A DNA stretch of 64,000 nt. It comes from Candidatus Brevundimonas colombiensis (GTDB taxonomy: Bacteria > Pseudomonadota > Alphaproteobacteria > Caulobacterales > Caulobacteraceae). The notes beneath the pieces are model-generated. The model was not told the origin of the DNA. It was given only the letters and a program-made list of their open reading frames with translations, and did no database searches. The position numbers were made by a program, and so were the translations under genes. Location: contig CP119326.1 of assembly GCA_029202665.1 (NCBI GenBank), forward strand, positions 992,001 through 1,056,000, in the 5' to 3' direction. Shown here piece by piece: positions 29,101-36,503 of the stretch. Positions within the stretch are counted from its first letter, which is position 1. The number at the start of each line of letters is the position of its first letter.

Positions 29101-29192
29101 GCGAGGCGCTCATGGCTGCGGCCTTGGCCGCCGACGCAACGGCGGGCGAGACTGCCGACGAGGGTATGATCGCTGTCCGTGTCGCCGGCTGA
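26112..29192 (+). CDS. DUF3857 and transglutaminase-like protein with C-terminal TPR repeats
   Basis: 1,026 residues from a TTG at 26112 preceded by a GGGAGGG site; it gives a clean signal peptide (KRGLVLVVWALLVGTSAIAG). The DUF3857 domain covers about 30-230. A transglutaminase-like fold follows (about 290-420) with Cys in RQGDCKGKTVLL and His in VFDHVVVRARIG; the acid is probably in LMDGSRIGD. A beta-rich domain then leads to TPR repeats from about 670 to the end (RGYALNDQGDHLGAIAQFDA, RAAAYERMGQSARALADLER, RGFLLRFLNRKTEAVTAYRR). Such proteins are periplasmic; their reaction is unproven. It ends just before the IS remnants. Confidence 0.85.
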   Translation: MKRGLVLVVWALLVGTSAIAGETIQRGPAPEWLPEVAPHRSNRPDSPTQPLRYEVVESHARAFGDHTETYVHMRLKVLSPLGLQQASRLSLEWNPAFQTPTVHHAHIVRAGETADILEKTDFTILRREAGLEKSQQITGILTGVLINPDIRVGDTIDFAYSLRTQFDVFGNPLEAIGYSRSTLPVDLGVTTLSWPSSMEVQTRVGRHVELPPILQKGDFKVLTYRMTDTDGDAYPINIAPRSLPDYGWQVSSIPQWGAIADHVRPAFDQAERLPDAPDLAASLERIKSENPTPEARALAALRLVQDEVRYMALTLGEGGWLPTSAQDVWASRQGDCKGKTVLLVALLRALDIDAVPVLVSSNNLPLDQYLPMVSVFDHVVVRARIGQQSYLMDGSRIGDRSLTPDAPLVHEYILPITERARLERVPLSLPSRPMGAMTVEVDLSEGVYSPARVTITDIDRGDSAAEMQAVAAQAPTTELTRLYDERWKTLLKSSGEVSDVRSQWEYRDDTHEFVASATARMVFDWSGGPINIPLAHVTWQGFDLNADERFKDADYAKDFPGFSSFRTVVILPEGRDDIDFSVEPYEVEAGATRYFRTVQRNGNRLETDRGSITLRPYATATEVRAEQSNMDRFKDLKATMRVRPGYVMTATDRQTLATPPEGDPEAALRRGYALNDQGDHLGAIAQFDAAIAGFPTPNANALANRALAYLALNTFEKARADIAAAEAVNPNEVILLHAKGRLAEIGNDDLEAVLAFTGALRSWPEDIHALYRRAAAYERMGQSARALADLERVAALQPQDQTAQMALAVQLMRMGRTQAAYDQAKVLAQSLGHAEAQVGIFIAMTQSLASGLKASDPAKAETVLTNALSVETDFPALLIDRAGVRDRLGDTRGAGEDRARFTALTTIDLDDVAQACVSDRLLRISRDVALDMCDKAIQQKSDDVELHMRRGFLLRFLNRKTEAVTAYRRATDLDPSNQKAKYGLGRILRETGQTDEGEALMAAALAADATAGETADEGMIAVRVAG

Positions 29193-29219
29193 AGCGAAAA
29201 CGGCGCGCTGGAGGGGCTG

Positions 29220-29962
29220 GGGTCTGTACCAATGGGTTGATTGACCGGCTGTGATTCAAGCCTCTGAGGAAGCTTGGACATGGCGGATCACTTCTGGCTC
29301 TCGGACGTACAGTGGGTGGTTGTCGAGACGCACATCCCCAAGATCCACGCGGGCAAGCGCCGAGTCGATGATCGACGAGTGATCTCTGGCATTGTGCATA
29401 AGGTATGCGAGAGCTGTCGCTGGCATCCTTTTCCGGATGTCTATGGTCTTCACATAACAATGTTCAATCGTTAAAGCCGTTACTGACGACCCTGAACGAA
29501 GATGCCGATCCGCCCGTCCTGGCGATGATTTACTCAATCTGGGTCAAGGCGCACCGTTCGGAGTCGGTGCGGAGGAGGGTGCTCGTTCCGAGACATAGGC
29601 CGTTCGTGCGGCGGTCGGCCCCGCGTGCTCCAGTTCTCGCCCGGTCAAGCGTCCGACATCGTCGCGGCCCCTGAACTGATCCTCGGCGCCCGACCCAGCC
29701 AGAGCCTGTTGGCCGACTGCGCTTACGACGGCGACGCCCTGCGGCGCCTGCTCAGCGAGCGCGGCACGACCCCGGTGATCTCCAACAAGGTCAACCGCGT
29801 GAACCGCCGCCTACAGGTTCCTCAACGCCGTTGAACGCGCCTTCTGCCGCCCCGGGGACTTCCGCGTCGTCGCCACCCGATATGACAAAACCGCCAGAAA
29901 CCACCTCGCCGGACTATGGCTCGTCGCCGCAATCACCCTCTGGACCAAATGAGTCCAGACCC
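29220..29962 (+). mobile_element. Decayed IS5-family insertion sequence
   Basis: A broken IS5-type transposase lies between imperfect terminal inverted repeats. The left end begins GGGTCTGTACCAATGGG (29220) and the right end, read inward, begins GGGTCTGGACTCATTTGG (29962); the first 7 bases match and 13 of the first 20. The length, about 743 bp, is shorter than intact relatives. No clear target duplication is seen. It marks the left border of the surface-glycan locus. Confidence 0.75.
29280..29952 (+). pseudogene. IS5-family transposase, inactivated by a stop and frameshifts
   Basis: The start reads MADHFWLSDVQWVVVETHIP and RVDDRRVISGIVHKVC, the N-terminal DUF4096 part of IS5 transposases, and stops at 29474. 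A second frame (about 29490-29600) has WVKAHRSES, matching the conserved VKAHRS. A third (about 29628-29834) reads LQFSPGQASDIVAAPELILG and LLADCAYDGDALRRLLSERG, the region with the catalytic Asp. After another shift it ends DFRVVATRYDKTARNHLAG to a TGA at 29952. At least three lesions plus an internal deletion make it non-functional. Confidence 0.82.
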
Positions 29963-29999
29963 TAATCGACCCTCATCGCATCCAGATTACGAAGGCTGC

Positions 30000-30240
30000 A
30001 ACGTGGGGAAGGCGAGTGGATGCCGCGCGAGGTGACGAAAGCGTGTGACGAAGCATCTGAATACTTAAGCTTGTTGAAGCATCGCCCGCTCCTGTTATGC
30101 AAGCGCTGGATCAGCGGCTCGTGGGGAACGAGCTCTTGCGTGATCGGGTCAAGGGGACAACAGCCCTAACGTCGATTTCGGCCAGATAGGCAGGTAGACT
30201 GTCGGCGTCATGGGTCTCCTTGGCGACTACGGCCGGACAC
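30000..30240 (-). pseudogene. Second IS5-type transposase remnant (C-terminal part)
   Basis: Read on the minus strand, 30205-30130 gives DADSLPAYLAEIDVRAVVP, like the D-x-LR-x-L...G-x-x-x-VIP region of IS5 transposases. After a stop and frame change it gives IQRLHNRSGRCFNKLKYSDA, like the RNxIERCFNKLK motif near the C-terminus. No full frame, start or inverted repeats were found. The identification rests on these two motifs in the right order and spacing. The stretch 30241-30385 shows nothing recognisable. Confidence 0.5.
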
Positions 30241-30385
30241 TAGCCGTCCGTGGTACTGTCGCGACCTGAATGTCTGACTCTACCACAGTGCGTTGACGAG
30301 GCGAACGAGCCGCCCCAACCTGTCGCAGGCTAGAAGCCCTTGGTTGTCACTCCGCGTCGGGCAATTCCCGACAGGAGATTTCAGC

Positions 30386-30439
30386 ATGCTTGCCGTCACC
30401 ATACCCTGCGCAAATAGCCAAGTCGTCACTGAGATCTAA
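30386..30439 (+). CDS. Very short reading frame with a strong ribosome site (possible gene remnant)
   Basis: 17 codons (MLAVTIPCANSQVVTEI) preceded by AGGAG 8 bases upstream, and before that a small hairpin (GTCGGG/CCCGAC, 30356-30372). VTIPCANSQ resembles the start of family 2 glycosyltransferases (VTIPCYNSE), so this may be the stub of a deleted gene at the border of the glycan locus. It ends inside the stop region of the converging glycosyltransferase. Expression is unproven. Confidence 0.25.
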   Translation: MLAVTIPCANSQVVTEI

Positions 30440-32298
30440 CCTCCGCGCGGTCTGACACGCCATAGATCCGTACTGCGCGCGATCCAGGCCTCGACGTCTT
30501 CTCGATCAGGTTGCCGAAGACCATGAAACAGCTGGGTCTCGTGATTGACCCAATGCGGATTGCGTGCCGGGTCCCGCACAGCTTCTTCGCCCCAGATCCG
30601 GAACATGGCGTCCAATTCTCTTTGCGCCCGCTGCCTCCGCATCCGGTCGTCATCGTGGCCCCGACTGTGGGATTCCAGATGGATCAACGCTAGATCGGCG
30701 GCGTAGATGACCGACCAGCCGGATTCCCGAACGCGCAGACAGAAGTCGATATCGTTGCAGCCGACGGCGAACTCCACGGTGTTTAAACCGCCGACCTGTT
30801 CGAACACCTCGCGTCGCACCCCCATGAAGGCGCCGGTCACCGCTGCCGCCGGCCGGTTCCTGCGCCATCGTTCAAGCGGGCCACCGTCGCCGCACGAGGC
30901 GCCCAGGCCCTCGTGCACCGGCCTGCCGTTCAGAGCGCCAAGCGCCATCCCTGCGTGTTGCACGCGCCCGCTCGGATAAACCAGACGTGCGCCGACCACG
31001 CCGACGCCGGGCTGGAGCAGGATTTGGCGAAGGCGATCGTCCCAGCCTTCAGTAAGCATCCGCACGTCATTGTTGGCGAATAGAAGAATCTCCGCCCCAG
31101 CCCCGGCCGCTGCGAGATTGTTCAGCCGGGACCAGTTGAAGGGCTCATCAACGGTCAGTATTCGGATCCGTCCTTCGCGGCGGAGATGTTCGAGCAGGGC
31201 AAGGGTCTCTTGATCCCGACTGCCGTTGTCGACCACCACTATCTCGAGCCGGTCGCGGCGGGCGGCCAGGCTTTCAAGGCTGTCGATCATGACCGACAGG
31301 ACAGCGCCTTCGTCCCGCGTGGGAACGATGGCCAGGATGCCGACATCCTGCGCTTCGGGGAGGTCGGGGACGAGGATTTCCGGCGTCGCCCGTTCCATGA
31401 CGCGCCTGGCGGCCAGAAGCAGGGGTACATGGGCCACCGAGCCGACGCCGAAGGCCGCCATCAAGGCCGAGCGGGGCTTGGCCGCTTCAGTCGGTCCGGG
31501 GCGGGCGCGAGCGTCGAACAGGATGGCGGCCGGAACGCGGGGCGTGGAGCCCAGATCGAAGGGATGGGGGGCGGCGTGGAAGGCGGGGTCGAACCAGACT
31601 CTACCCCCCTCAACCGTCCTGTCCTCATCGACGACGAGGTCGTCATCGCCATAGGCCGCCACGGCGCCGGTGACCGCGAGGGCGTGAGACAGCCAACCCA
31701 GTGCCTCGCGGTCGAGGGTCGTCCCGGCCTGGATCATCAATACGAGAGTCGCGTCCCAGAGCGGCGGTTCCGCCTCGTCGGACCACACGATCACCCTTTC
31801 GGCCCGGACTGCCGATTGCCGTAGACTGGCGAGCGTGATCTCGGTCGTATCGGAAGCGCAGGCGCTTGCGTCCACGATGACTAGGATGTCATCGATCAGA
31901 CGTTCGCAAGCGGGCGGGGCGAGGATCCGGAGCTCTCGCCGGAATCGGTTGTAGTCCGTGGCGGGGATGGAGGCGGCCCGGGCGGCACGAAGGTCGGCGG
32001 CGATGTCGGAAAGCGCCGTCTTGTCGGGGCGCGCCGCCCGCGCTTGGACTAGCTCTGCGTCGACTTCGTCGAAACGGCCGGCCGAATAGAGGGTCCGGAT
32101 CAACCGGATTTGCACGCCGAGGTCGCGCGGATGCCGCCGCAGATATTTCCTGTAGCTCGCGACCGCCGCGTTCCAGTCGGATTGACGACGCTGCCCATCC
32201 GCCAAGGCGACGCCCGAAGCCGAACGCCGCCGCTCACGAAGCGCCGCCGCCATTTCGGCCCAGGCCTCACGAAATTTCTGACGCCAGTTCCGTCCCAC
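30436..32298 (-). CDS. Glycosyltransferase family 2 protein with helical N-terminal domain
   Basis: 620 residues. An N-terminal TPR-like helical region (about 40-115, WNAAVASYRKYLRRHPRDLG) is followed by a degenerate GT2-like segment (about 135-300). An intact GT2 domain follows (about 320-560: GILAIVPTRDEGAVLSVMID, VVVDNGSRDQETLALL, ILLFANNDVRML as the DxD-equivalent, GAFMGVRREVFEQVGG). It should transfer a sugar from a nucleotide sugar to a growing surface polysaccharide; donor and acceptor are unknown. It diverges from rmlC, so a rhamnosyltransferase is plausible but not shown. The last 60 residues have no recognised domain. Confidence 0.88.
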   Translation of the reverse strand: MGRNWRQKFREAWAEMAAALRERRRSASGVALADGQRRQSDWNAAVASYRKYLRRHPRDLGVQIRLIRTLYSAGRFDEVDAELVQARAARPDKTALSDIAADLRAARAASIPATDYNRFRRELRILAPPACERLIDDILVIVDASACASDTTEITLASLRQSAVRAERVIVWSDEAEPPLWDATLVLMIQAGTTLDREALGWLSHALAVTGAVAAYGDDDLVVDEDRTVEGGRVWFDPAFHAAPHPFDLGSTPRVPAAILFDARARPGPTEAAKPRSALMAAFGVGSVAHVPLLLAARRVMERATPEILVPDLPEAQDVGILAIVPTRDEGAVLSVMIDSLESLAARRDRLEIVVVDNGSRDQETLALLEHLRREGRIRILTVDEPFNWSRLNNLAAAGAGAEILLFANNDVRMLTEGWDDRLRQILLQPGVGVVGARLVYPSGRVQHAGMALGALNGRPVHEGLGASCGDGGPLERWRRNRPAAAVTGAFMGVRREVFEQVGGLNTVEFAVGCNDIDFCLRVRESGWSVIYAADLALIHLESHSRGHDDDRMRRQRAQRELDAMFRIWGEEAVRDPARNPHWVNHETQLFHGLRQPDREDVEAWIARSTDLWRVRPRGG

Positions 32299-32385
32299 GC
32301 CGGTCTCCCGGAGCCACGGGCCCCGTCATAAGGTCGCCCCTGCATATACTGGGGGTAGCGAGAGCGGCAAGGCGAGGCTACGACT

Positions 32386-32405
32386 TTGACAGGAATGGTT
32401 GTCAA
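32386..32405. promoter_or_regulatory. Palindromic TTGACA-N8-TGTCAA site upstream of rmlC
   Basis: Perfect 6-base half-sites separated by 8 bases, 30 bases before the rmlC start and in the divergent interval with the glycosyltransferase. The left half also reads as a -35 hexamer. A related TTTGACAGG motif occurs before the gene at 60494. Operator or promoter function is inferred. Confidence 0.35.
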
Positions 32406-32434
32406 GCCAGCCGCATCTACTAAAACGACACTCC

Positions 32435-33016
32435 ATGCGCGACAGTTCGACCACTCCCGTCCTTCTTCGGCCGCGCCGCTTCGGGGATGATCGCGGCTGG
32501 TTCATGGAAACCTATTCCGAAGCCGCCGCCGCCGGCGCCGGGATCAAAGACCGCTTCGTGCAGGACAACCAGTCGTTCTCGGCCTTCGAAGGCACGATTC
32601 GGGGCATTCACTTCCAGAAGGGCCCGCACGCCCAAGCCAAGCTGGTGCGCTGCGTGCGCGGCGCGATCCTAGACTACGCCATTGATCTGAGGCGCGGATC
32701 CCCAACCTACGGACATCATGTCGCAGCCAGGCTGACGGCAGAGGGCGGCGAACAGCTCTATGTGCCAGTCGGCTATGGTCACGCCTTCGTCACCCTCGAA
32801 CCGAACGTCGAGGTGGCCTACAAGGTGACCGATGTCTATGCGCCGGATTGCGACGGCGGGATCCTATGGTCCTGCTCGACGATCGGCATCGACTGGCCCC
32901 TGCCCGCCGCCGGACCCATCCTCTCCGACAAGGACAAGATTCTGCCGACCCTAGCCGAATTCGACAGCCCGTTCGACTACGACGGCCGTCCGCTCGAACC
33001 CTTGACCGCGCTCTAA
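32435..33016 (+). CDS. rmlC: dTDP-4-dehydrorhamnose 3,5-epimerase
   Basis: 193 residues. RmlC cupin marks are RRFGDDRGWFMETYSEAAAA, FVQDNQSFSAFEGTIRGIHF (catalytic-region His), KLVRCVRGAILDYAIDLRRG and LYVPVGYGHAFVTLEPNVEV. It performs the third step of dTDP-L-rhamnose synthesis. The ATG at 32435 fits the family; an upstream TTG at 32399 is open but unlikely. First gene of the rmlCBDA operon. Confidence 0.95.
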   Translation: MRDSSTTPVLLRPRRFGDDRGWFMETYSEAAAAGAGIKDRFVQDNQSFSAFEGTIRGIHFQKGPHAQAKLVRCVRGAILDYAIDLRRGSPTYGHHVAARLTAEGGEQLYVPVGYGHAFVTLEPNVEVAYKVTDVYAPDCDGGILWSCSTIGIDWPLPAAGPILSDKDKILPTLAEFDSPFDYDGRPLEPLTAL

Positions 33017-33027
33017 GGAAGATCGAC

Positions 33028-34086
33028 ATGCGAATTCTGGTCACCGGCGGCGCCGGCTTCATCGGCTCGGCCCTCGTTCGCCGAATGATCGAGCACACGG
33101 ATCACGAGGTCTTCGTGTTCGACAAGCTGACCTATGCAGGTGTGATGAGCTCCTTGGAGCCGGTCGTTTCCAACAGTCGTTACAGCTTCGTTCAGGCCGA
33201 CATCTGCGACGCCGCAGCGGTGTCCAAGGCGTTGAACGACTTCAGGCCGGACGTGGTTGCCCACCTGGCGGCGGAAAGCCATGTGGATCGCTCGATCGAC
33301 GGTCCGGGCGCCTTCGTTCAGACCAATCTGGTCGGCACCTTCGTCATGCTGAACCAGACCCTGGGCTACTGGCGCTGCCTGCCCGAGGCTCGGAAGGCCG
33401 CCTTCCGTTTCCACCACATCTCGACCGACGAGGTGTTCGGATCGCTGGGAGAGGACGGCTTCTTCACCGAGACCACCCCCTATGATCCGCGCTCGCCCTA
33501 TTCAGCGTCCAAAGCGGGGTCCGACCATCTGGTCCGCGCCTGGGGCCACACCTACGGCCTTCCTGTCCTGGTGACCAACTGCTCGAACAACTATGGCCCC
33601 TATCATTTCCCTGAAAAGCTGATCCCCTTGATCATCATCCGCGCTCTGAACGGCGAACCTCTGCCGGTCTATGGCGACGGGTCCAACGTGCGCGACTGGC
33701 TGTTCGTGGATGACCACGCCCGTGCCCTGCAGGCAGTGTTTGAAAAGGGAGCGCCGGGCGAGACCTACAACGTCGGCGGCGACTCCGAGCGCAGGAACAT
33801 CGAGGTGGTCCAGGCCATCTGCGCTATCCTCGATCGCCTGCGCCCGCGTGCGGACGGCAAGGCCTACGCCGATCAGATCACACATGTCGCCGACCGGCCC
33901 GGCCACGACCACCGCTACGCCATCGACGCGTCGAAGATTCGCACCGACTTGGGCTGGACGCCGTCGGTGACCTTCGAACAAGGTATCGCGCAGACGGTAG
34001 CCTGGTATCTGGAGAACCAGAGCTGGTGGCAAGACATCCTTGACGCCCGCTACGCCACCCAAAGGCTGGGCGTCGCCAATGGCTGA
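33028..34086 (+). CDS. rmlB: dTDP-glucose 4,6-dehydratase
   Basis: 352 residues. The extended-SDR NAD site is MRILVTGGAGFIGSALVRRM. The segment HLAAESHVDRSIDGPGAFVQ, the active-site ISTDEVFGSLGEDGFFTE (Thr-Asp-Glu) and YSASKAGSDHLVRAW (YxxxK) are all diagnostic of RmlB. It makes dTDP-4-keto-6-deoxyglucose. AAGGAAG lies upstream of the ATG at 33028, so the longer open frame was not used. It overlaps rmlD by 8 bases. Confidence 0.97.
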   Translation: MRILVTGGAGFIGSALVRRMIEHTDHEVFVFDKLTYAGVMSSLEPVVSNSRYSFVQADICDAAAVSKALNDFRPDVVAHLAAESHVDRSIDGPGAFVQTNLVGTFVMLNQTLGYWRCLPEARKAAFRFHHISTDEVFGSLGEDGFFTETTPYDPRSPYSASKAGSDHLVRAWGHTYGLPVLVTNCSNNYGPYHFPEKLIPLIIIRALNGEPLPVYGDGSNVRDWLFVDDHARALQAVFEKGAPGETYNVGGDSERRNIEVVQAICAILDRLRPRADGKAYADQITHVADRPGHDHRYAIDASKIRTDLGWTPSVTFEQGIAQTVAWYLENQSWWQDILDARYATQRLGVANG

Positions 34087-34981
34087 TCCGGTTCACATCC
34101 TGGTCACCGGCGGGACCGGACAGATCGGGCTGGAGCTGCTGGCCGCTGACTGGCCCGTCGGAGTTATGCTGCACGCTCCGACCCGGAACGAATTGGATCT
34201 TAGCGACATCGCCTCGGTGCGCGCCGTTTTCGCCGCCACGCCCTTTGCCGCCGTGATCAACTCGGGCGCCTATACCGCCGTCGACAAGGCCGAGACTGAG
34301 GTCGTCGCCGCCTTCGCCGCCAACGCTATGGGCCCGGCCATTCTAGCCGCAGTCACTGGGGCGGGTGGTGTTCCCCTGATCCAAGTCTCGACCGACTATG
34401 TCTTCGACGGCTCCAAGAACGGCGCCTATGTCGAAGATGATCCCGTCGGACCGCTCGGCGTCTACGGCGCCTCCAAACTGGCGGGCGAGTTGGCGGTACG
34501 GTCGGGCAATTCGCGCTCCGTCGTGCTGCGCACGGCCTGGGTGCTCAGCGCTCACCGCGCCAATTTCCTGAAGACCATGCTGAGGCTCGCGCCCGACCGC
34601 CCGGACCTGCGGGTCGTCGGCGACCAGACGGGCTGCCCGACCTCGGCGCGCGACATCGCGTCCACGCTGAAGACCATCGCTCTTCGAATGATCGCCGATC
34701 CCGAGGCGCCGACCGGTGTTTACCAGTTCGTCAACGCCGGCGCGACGACCTGGGCCGGCCTGGCCGCCGAAGTCTTCGCCCTCAGCCGCGCACGTGGCGG
34801 TCCTTTCGCTACGGTCGAGGCTATTATCACCGCCGACTATCCGACCCCGGCCCGACGTCCGGCCAACTCCCGTCTGTCGACGGCGAAGCTGACGGCGGAC
34901 TACGGCGTTCAGCCCCGGCCCTGGCAGGCGGCCGTGGCCGAAATCATCACTGAACTGACCCCGGGAGGGTCCTCGTCATGA
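34079..34981 (+). CDS. rmlD: dTDP-4-dehydrorhamnose reductase
   Basis: 300 residues. NAD(P) motif VTGGTGQIGLEL; INSGAYTAVDKAETEVVAAF; STDYVFDGSKNGAYVEDDPV; YGASKLAGELAV (YxxxK); RTAWVLS; DQTGCPTSARDIAS: the full RmlD signature. It reduces dTDP-4-keto-rhamnose to dTDP-L-rhamnose. The ATG at 34079 lies inside the end of rmlB, and the stop overlaps rmlA by 4 bases, so all are coupled. Confidence 0.96.
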   Translation: MADPVHILVTGGTGQIGLELLAADWPVGVMLHAPTRNELDLSDIASVRAVFAATPFAAVINSGAYTAVDKAETEVVAAFAANAMGPAILAAVTGAGGVPLIQVSTDYVFDGSKNGAYVEDDPVGPLGVYGASKLAGELAVRSGNSRSVVLRTAWVLSAHRANFLKTMLRLAPDRPDLRVVGDQTGCPTSARDIASTLKTIALRMIADPEAPTGVYQFVNAGATTWAGLAAEVFALSRARGGPFATVEAIITADYPTPARRPANSRLSTAKLTADYGVQPRPWQAAVAEIITELTPGGSSS

Positions 34982-35847
34982 AGGGCATCATTCTCGCCGG
35001 CGGCTCCGGAACCCGGCTGCACCCGATGACCCTGGTCACATCCAAGCAACTGATGCCAGTCTACGACAAGCCGATGATCTATTATCCGCTGTCGACTCTG
35101 ATGCTGGCTGGCATCCGCGAGGTGCTGATCATCTCCACCCCGCGCGACGTGCCCAGCTTTCAGGCTCTGCTCGGCGACGGCTCTCAATGGGGTATGGAAA
35201 TCCAGTACGCCGTCCAGCCTAGCCCAGACGGCCTAGCCCAGGCCTATATCATCGGCGCGGACTTCGTCGGCGACAGCCCGTCGGCCCTGATCCTGGGCGA
35301 CAACATCTTCTACGGCCACGGCATAACCGAGCTGTTCACCTCGGCCATGGGCCGCCCGAACGGCGCGACAGTGTTCGCTTATCACGTCATCGATCCGGAA
35401 CGATACGGCGTGGTCGAGTTCGACAGATCGATGCGAGCCCTATCGATCGAGGAGAAGCCCGCCGAATCCAGGTCGAACTGGGCGGTCACCGGGCTGTACT
35501 TCTACGACAGCGATGTGGTCGAGATCGCTCGCGATCTCAAGCCTTCCGCGCGCGGCGAACTGGAGATCACCGACGTCAATCGAATCTATCTAGAGCGAGG
35601 GAAACTATCGGTTGAAATTATGGGCCGGGGCTACGCCTGGCTCGACACCGGTACGCCGGACAGCCTACTAGAGGCAGCCGAGTTCGTGCGTGTCCTTGAA
35701 AAACGTCAGGGCTTCAAGATCGCCTGCCCGGAAGAGGTCGCCTTCGAAAAGGGATTTATCGACGCAGCCGCACTGGAAGAACTGGCCGTCAGGCTAGGCA
35801 AGAGCGCTTACGGCCAATATCTCCGGAACATTGTCCTCCAGAGATGA
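34978..35847 (+). CDS. rmlA: Glucose-1-phosphate thymidylyltransferase
   Basis: 289 residues, the standard length. GIILAGGSGTRLHPMTLVTS then KQLMPVYDKPMIYYPLSTLM, the nucleotide and sugar binding motif; LILGDNIFYGHG; YGVVEFD; EEKPAESRSNWAVTGLYFYD; and GYAWLDTGTPDSLLEA. It makes dTDP-glucose, the first step of the rhamnose route, although it is last in the operon. It converges with gmhA 12 bases away. Confidence 0.97.
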   Translation: MKGIILAGGSGTRLHPMTLVTSKQLMPVYDKPMIYYPLSTLMLAGIREVLIISTPRDVPSFQALLGDGSQWGMEIQYAVQPSPDGLAQAYIIGADFVGDSPSALILGDNIFYGHGITELFTSAMGRPNGATVFAYHVIDPERYGVVEFDRSMRALSIEEKPAESRSNWAVTGLYFYDSDVVEIARDLKPSARGELEITDVNRIYLERGKLSVEIMGRGYAWLDTGTPDSLLEAAEFVRVLEKRQGFKIACPEEVAFEKGFIDAAALEELAVRLGKSAYGQYLRNIVLQR

Positions 35848-35859
35848 TCGAGCTTTGGC

Positions 35860-36486
35860 CTAGAAGCGAACGGCCCCGAACTGACCGCGATCCGCGAGAT
35901 GGGACTGCCTGAGATTCTGAGCCAGAATATGCATCAGCGACTGATGCACGTCCTCAACGATCCCGTAGTTCGCCGCGTCAACATGAAGCGAGACGTTGGC
36001 CAGTTTCGCCGCCTCTCCGCCGTCAAACCCTGTCATGGCGATCGTCTTCATGCCGATATCTGCGGCCGTTTGGATGGCGCGGACGACATTCCGGGATGCG
36101 CCTGAGGAACTGATCGCGATCAGGACGTCTTCGGCTCGTCCCAATGACCTCAGAGGCAGGGCGAACATCTCTTCGGGCCCGATATCGTTGACGATGGCCG
36201 TGATCAGTTCGACGCCGTTCGAAAGGCTGTGAACGCGCGGACGCAGAGCCGTTCCAGCCTGGACGCCCTTGAGACAGTCGCAAAGCAGGTGGTTGGAGAT
36301 CGCGGCGGACCCCCCGTTTCCACAGGAAAAGATCGAGACGTCGGCTGCAACGGCTGCGGCCAACATCTTGCTGGCGCTCTGGATAGCGCCCCGATCCACG
36401 CTCATCCAGGCCAAGCTCAGCTGATCGAAATAGGCGTCGGCAAAGCCCCCAGCGGTTTCGAACGGTCGATCAGGGAATAGAAGCAT
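35860..36486 (-). CDS. gmhA: Sedoheptulose-7-phosphate isomerase-type SIS protein
   Basis: 208 residues, one SIS domain. The phosphosugar-binding motif FSCGNGGSAAISNHLLCD, ISSSGASRNVVRAIQTA and the C-terminal EDVHQSLMHILAQ (His at the position of GmhA His180) support GmhA. It would convert sedoheptulose 7-phosphate to D-glycero-D-manno-heptose 7-phosphate. It follows the hddA kinase by 17 bases and forms a three-gene minus-strand unit with it and the epimerase. Confidence 0.85.
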   Translation of the reverse strand: MLLFPDRPFETAGGFADAYFDQLSLAWMSVDRGAIQSASKMLAAAVAADVSIFSCGNGGSAAISNHLLCDCLKGVQAGTALRPRVHSLSNGVELITAIVNDIGPEEMFALPLRSLGRAEDVLIAISSSGASRNVVRAIQTAADIGMKTIAMTGFDGGEAAKLANVSLHVDAANYGIVEDVHQSLMHILAQNLRQSHLADRGQFGAVRF

Positions 36487-36503
36487 ACGCCCAAATAGTG
36501 CGA

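Noticed and set aside
29220..30440. Active transposon or integrative element
   Set aside because: Both transposases have stops and frameshifts, no integrase or clear target duplication was found, and no tRNA attachment site is visible.
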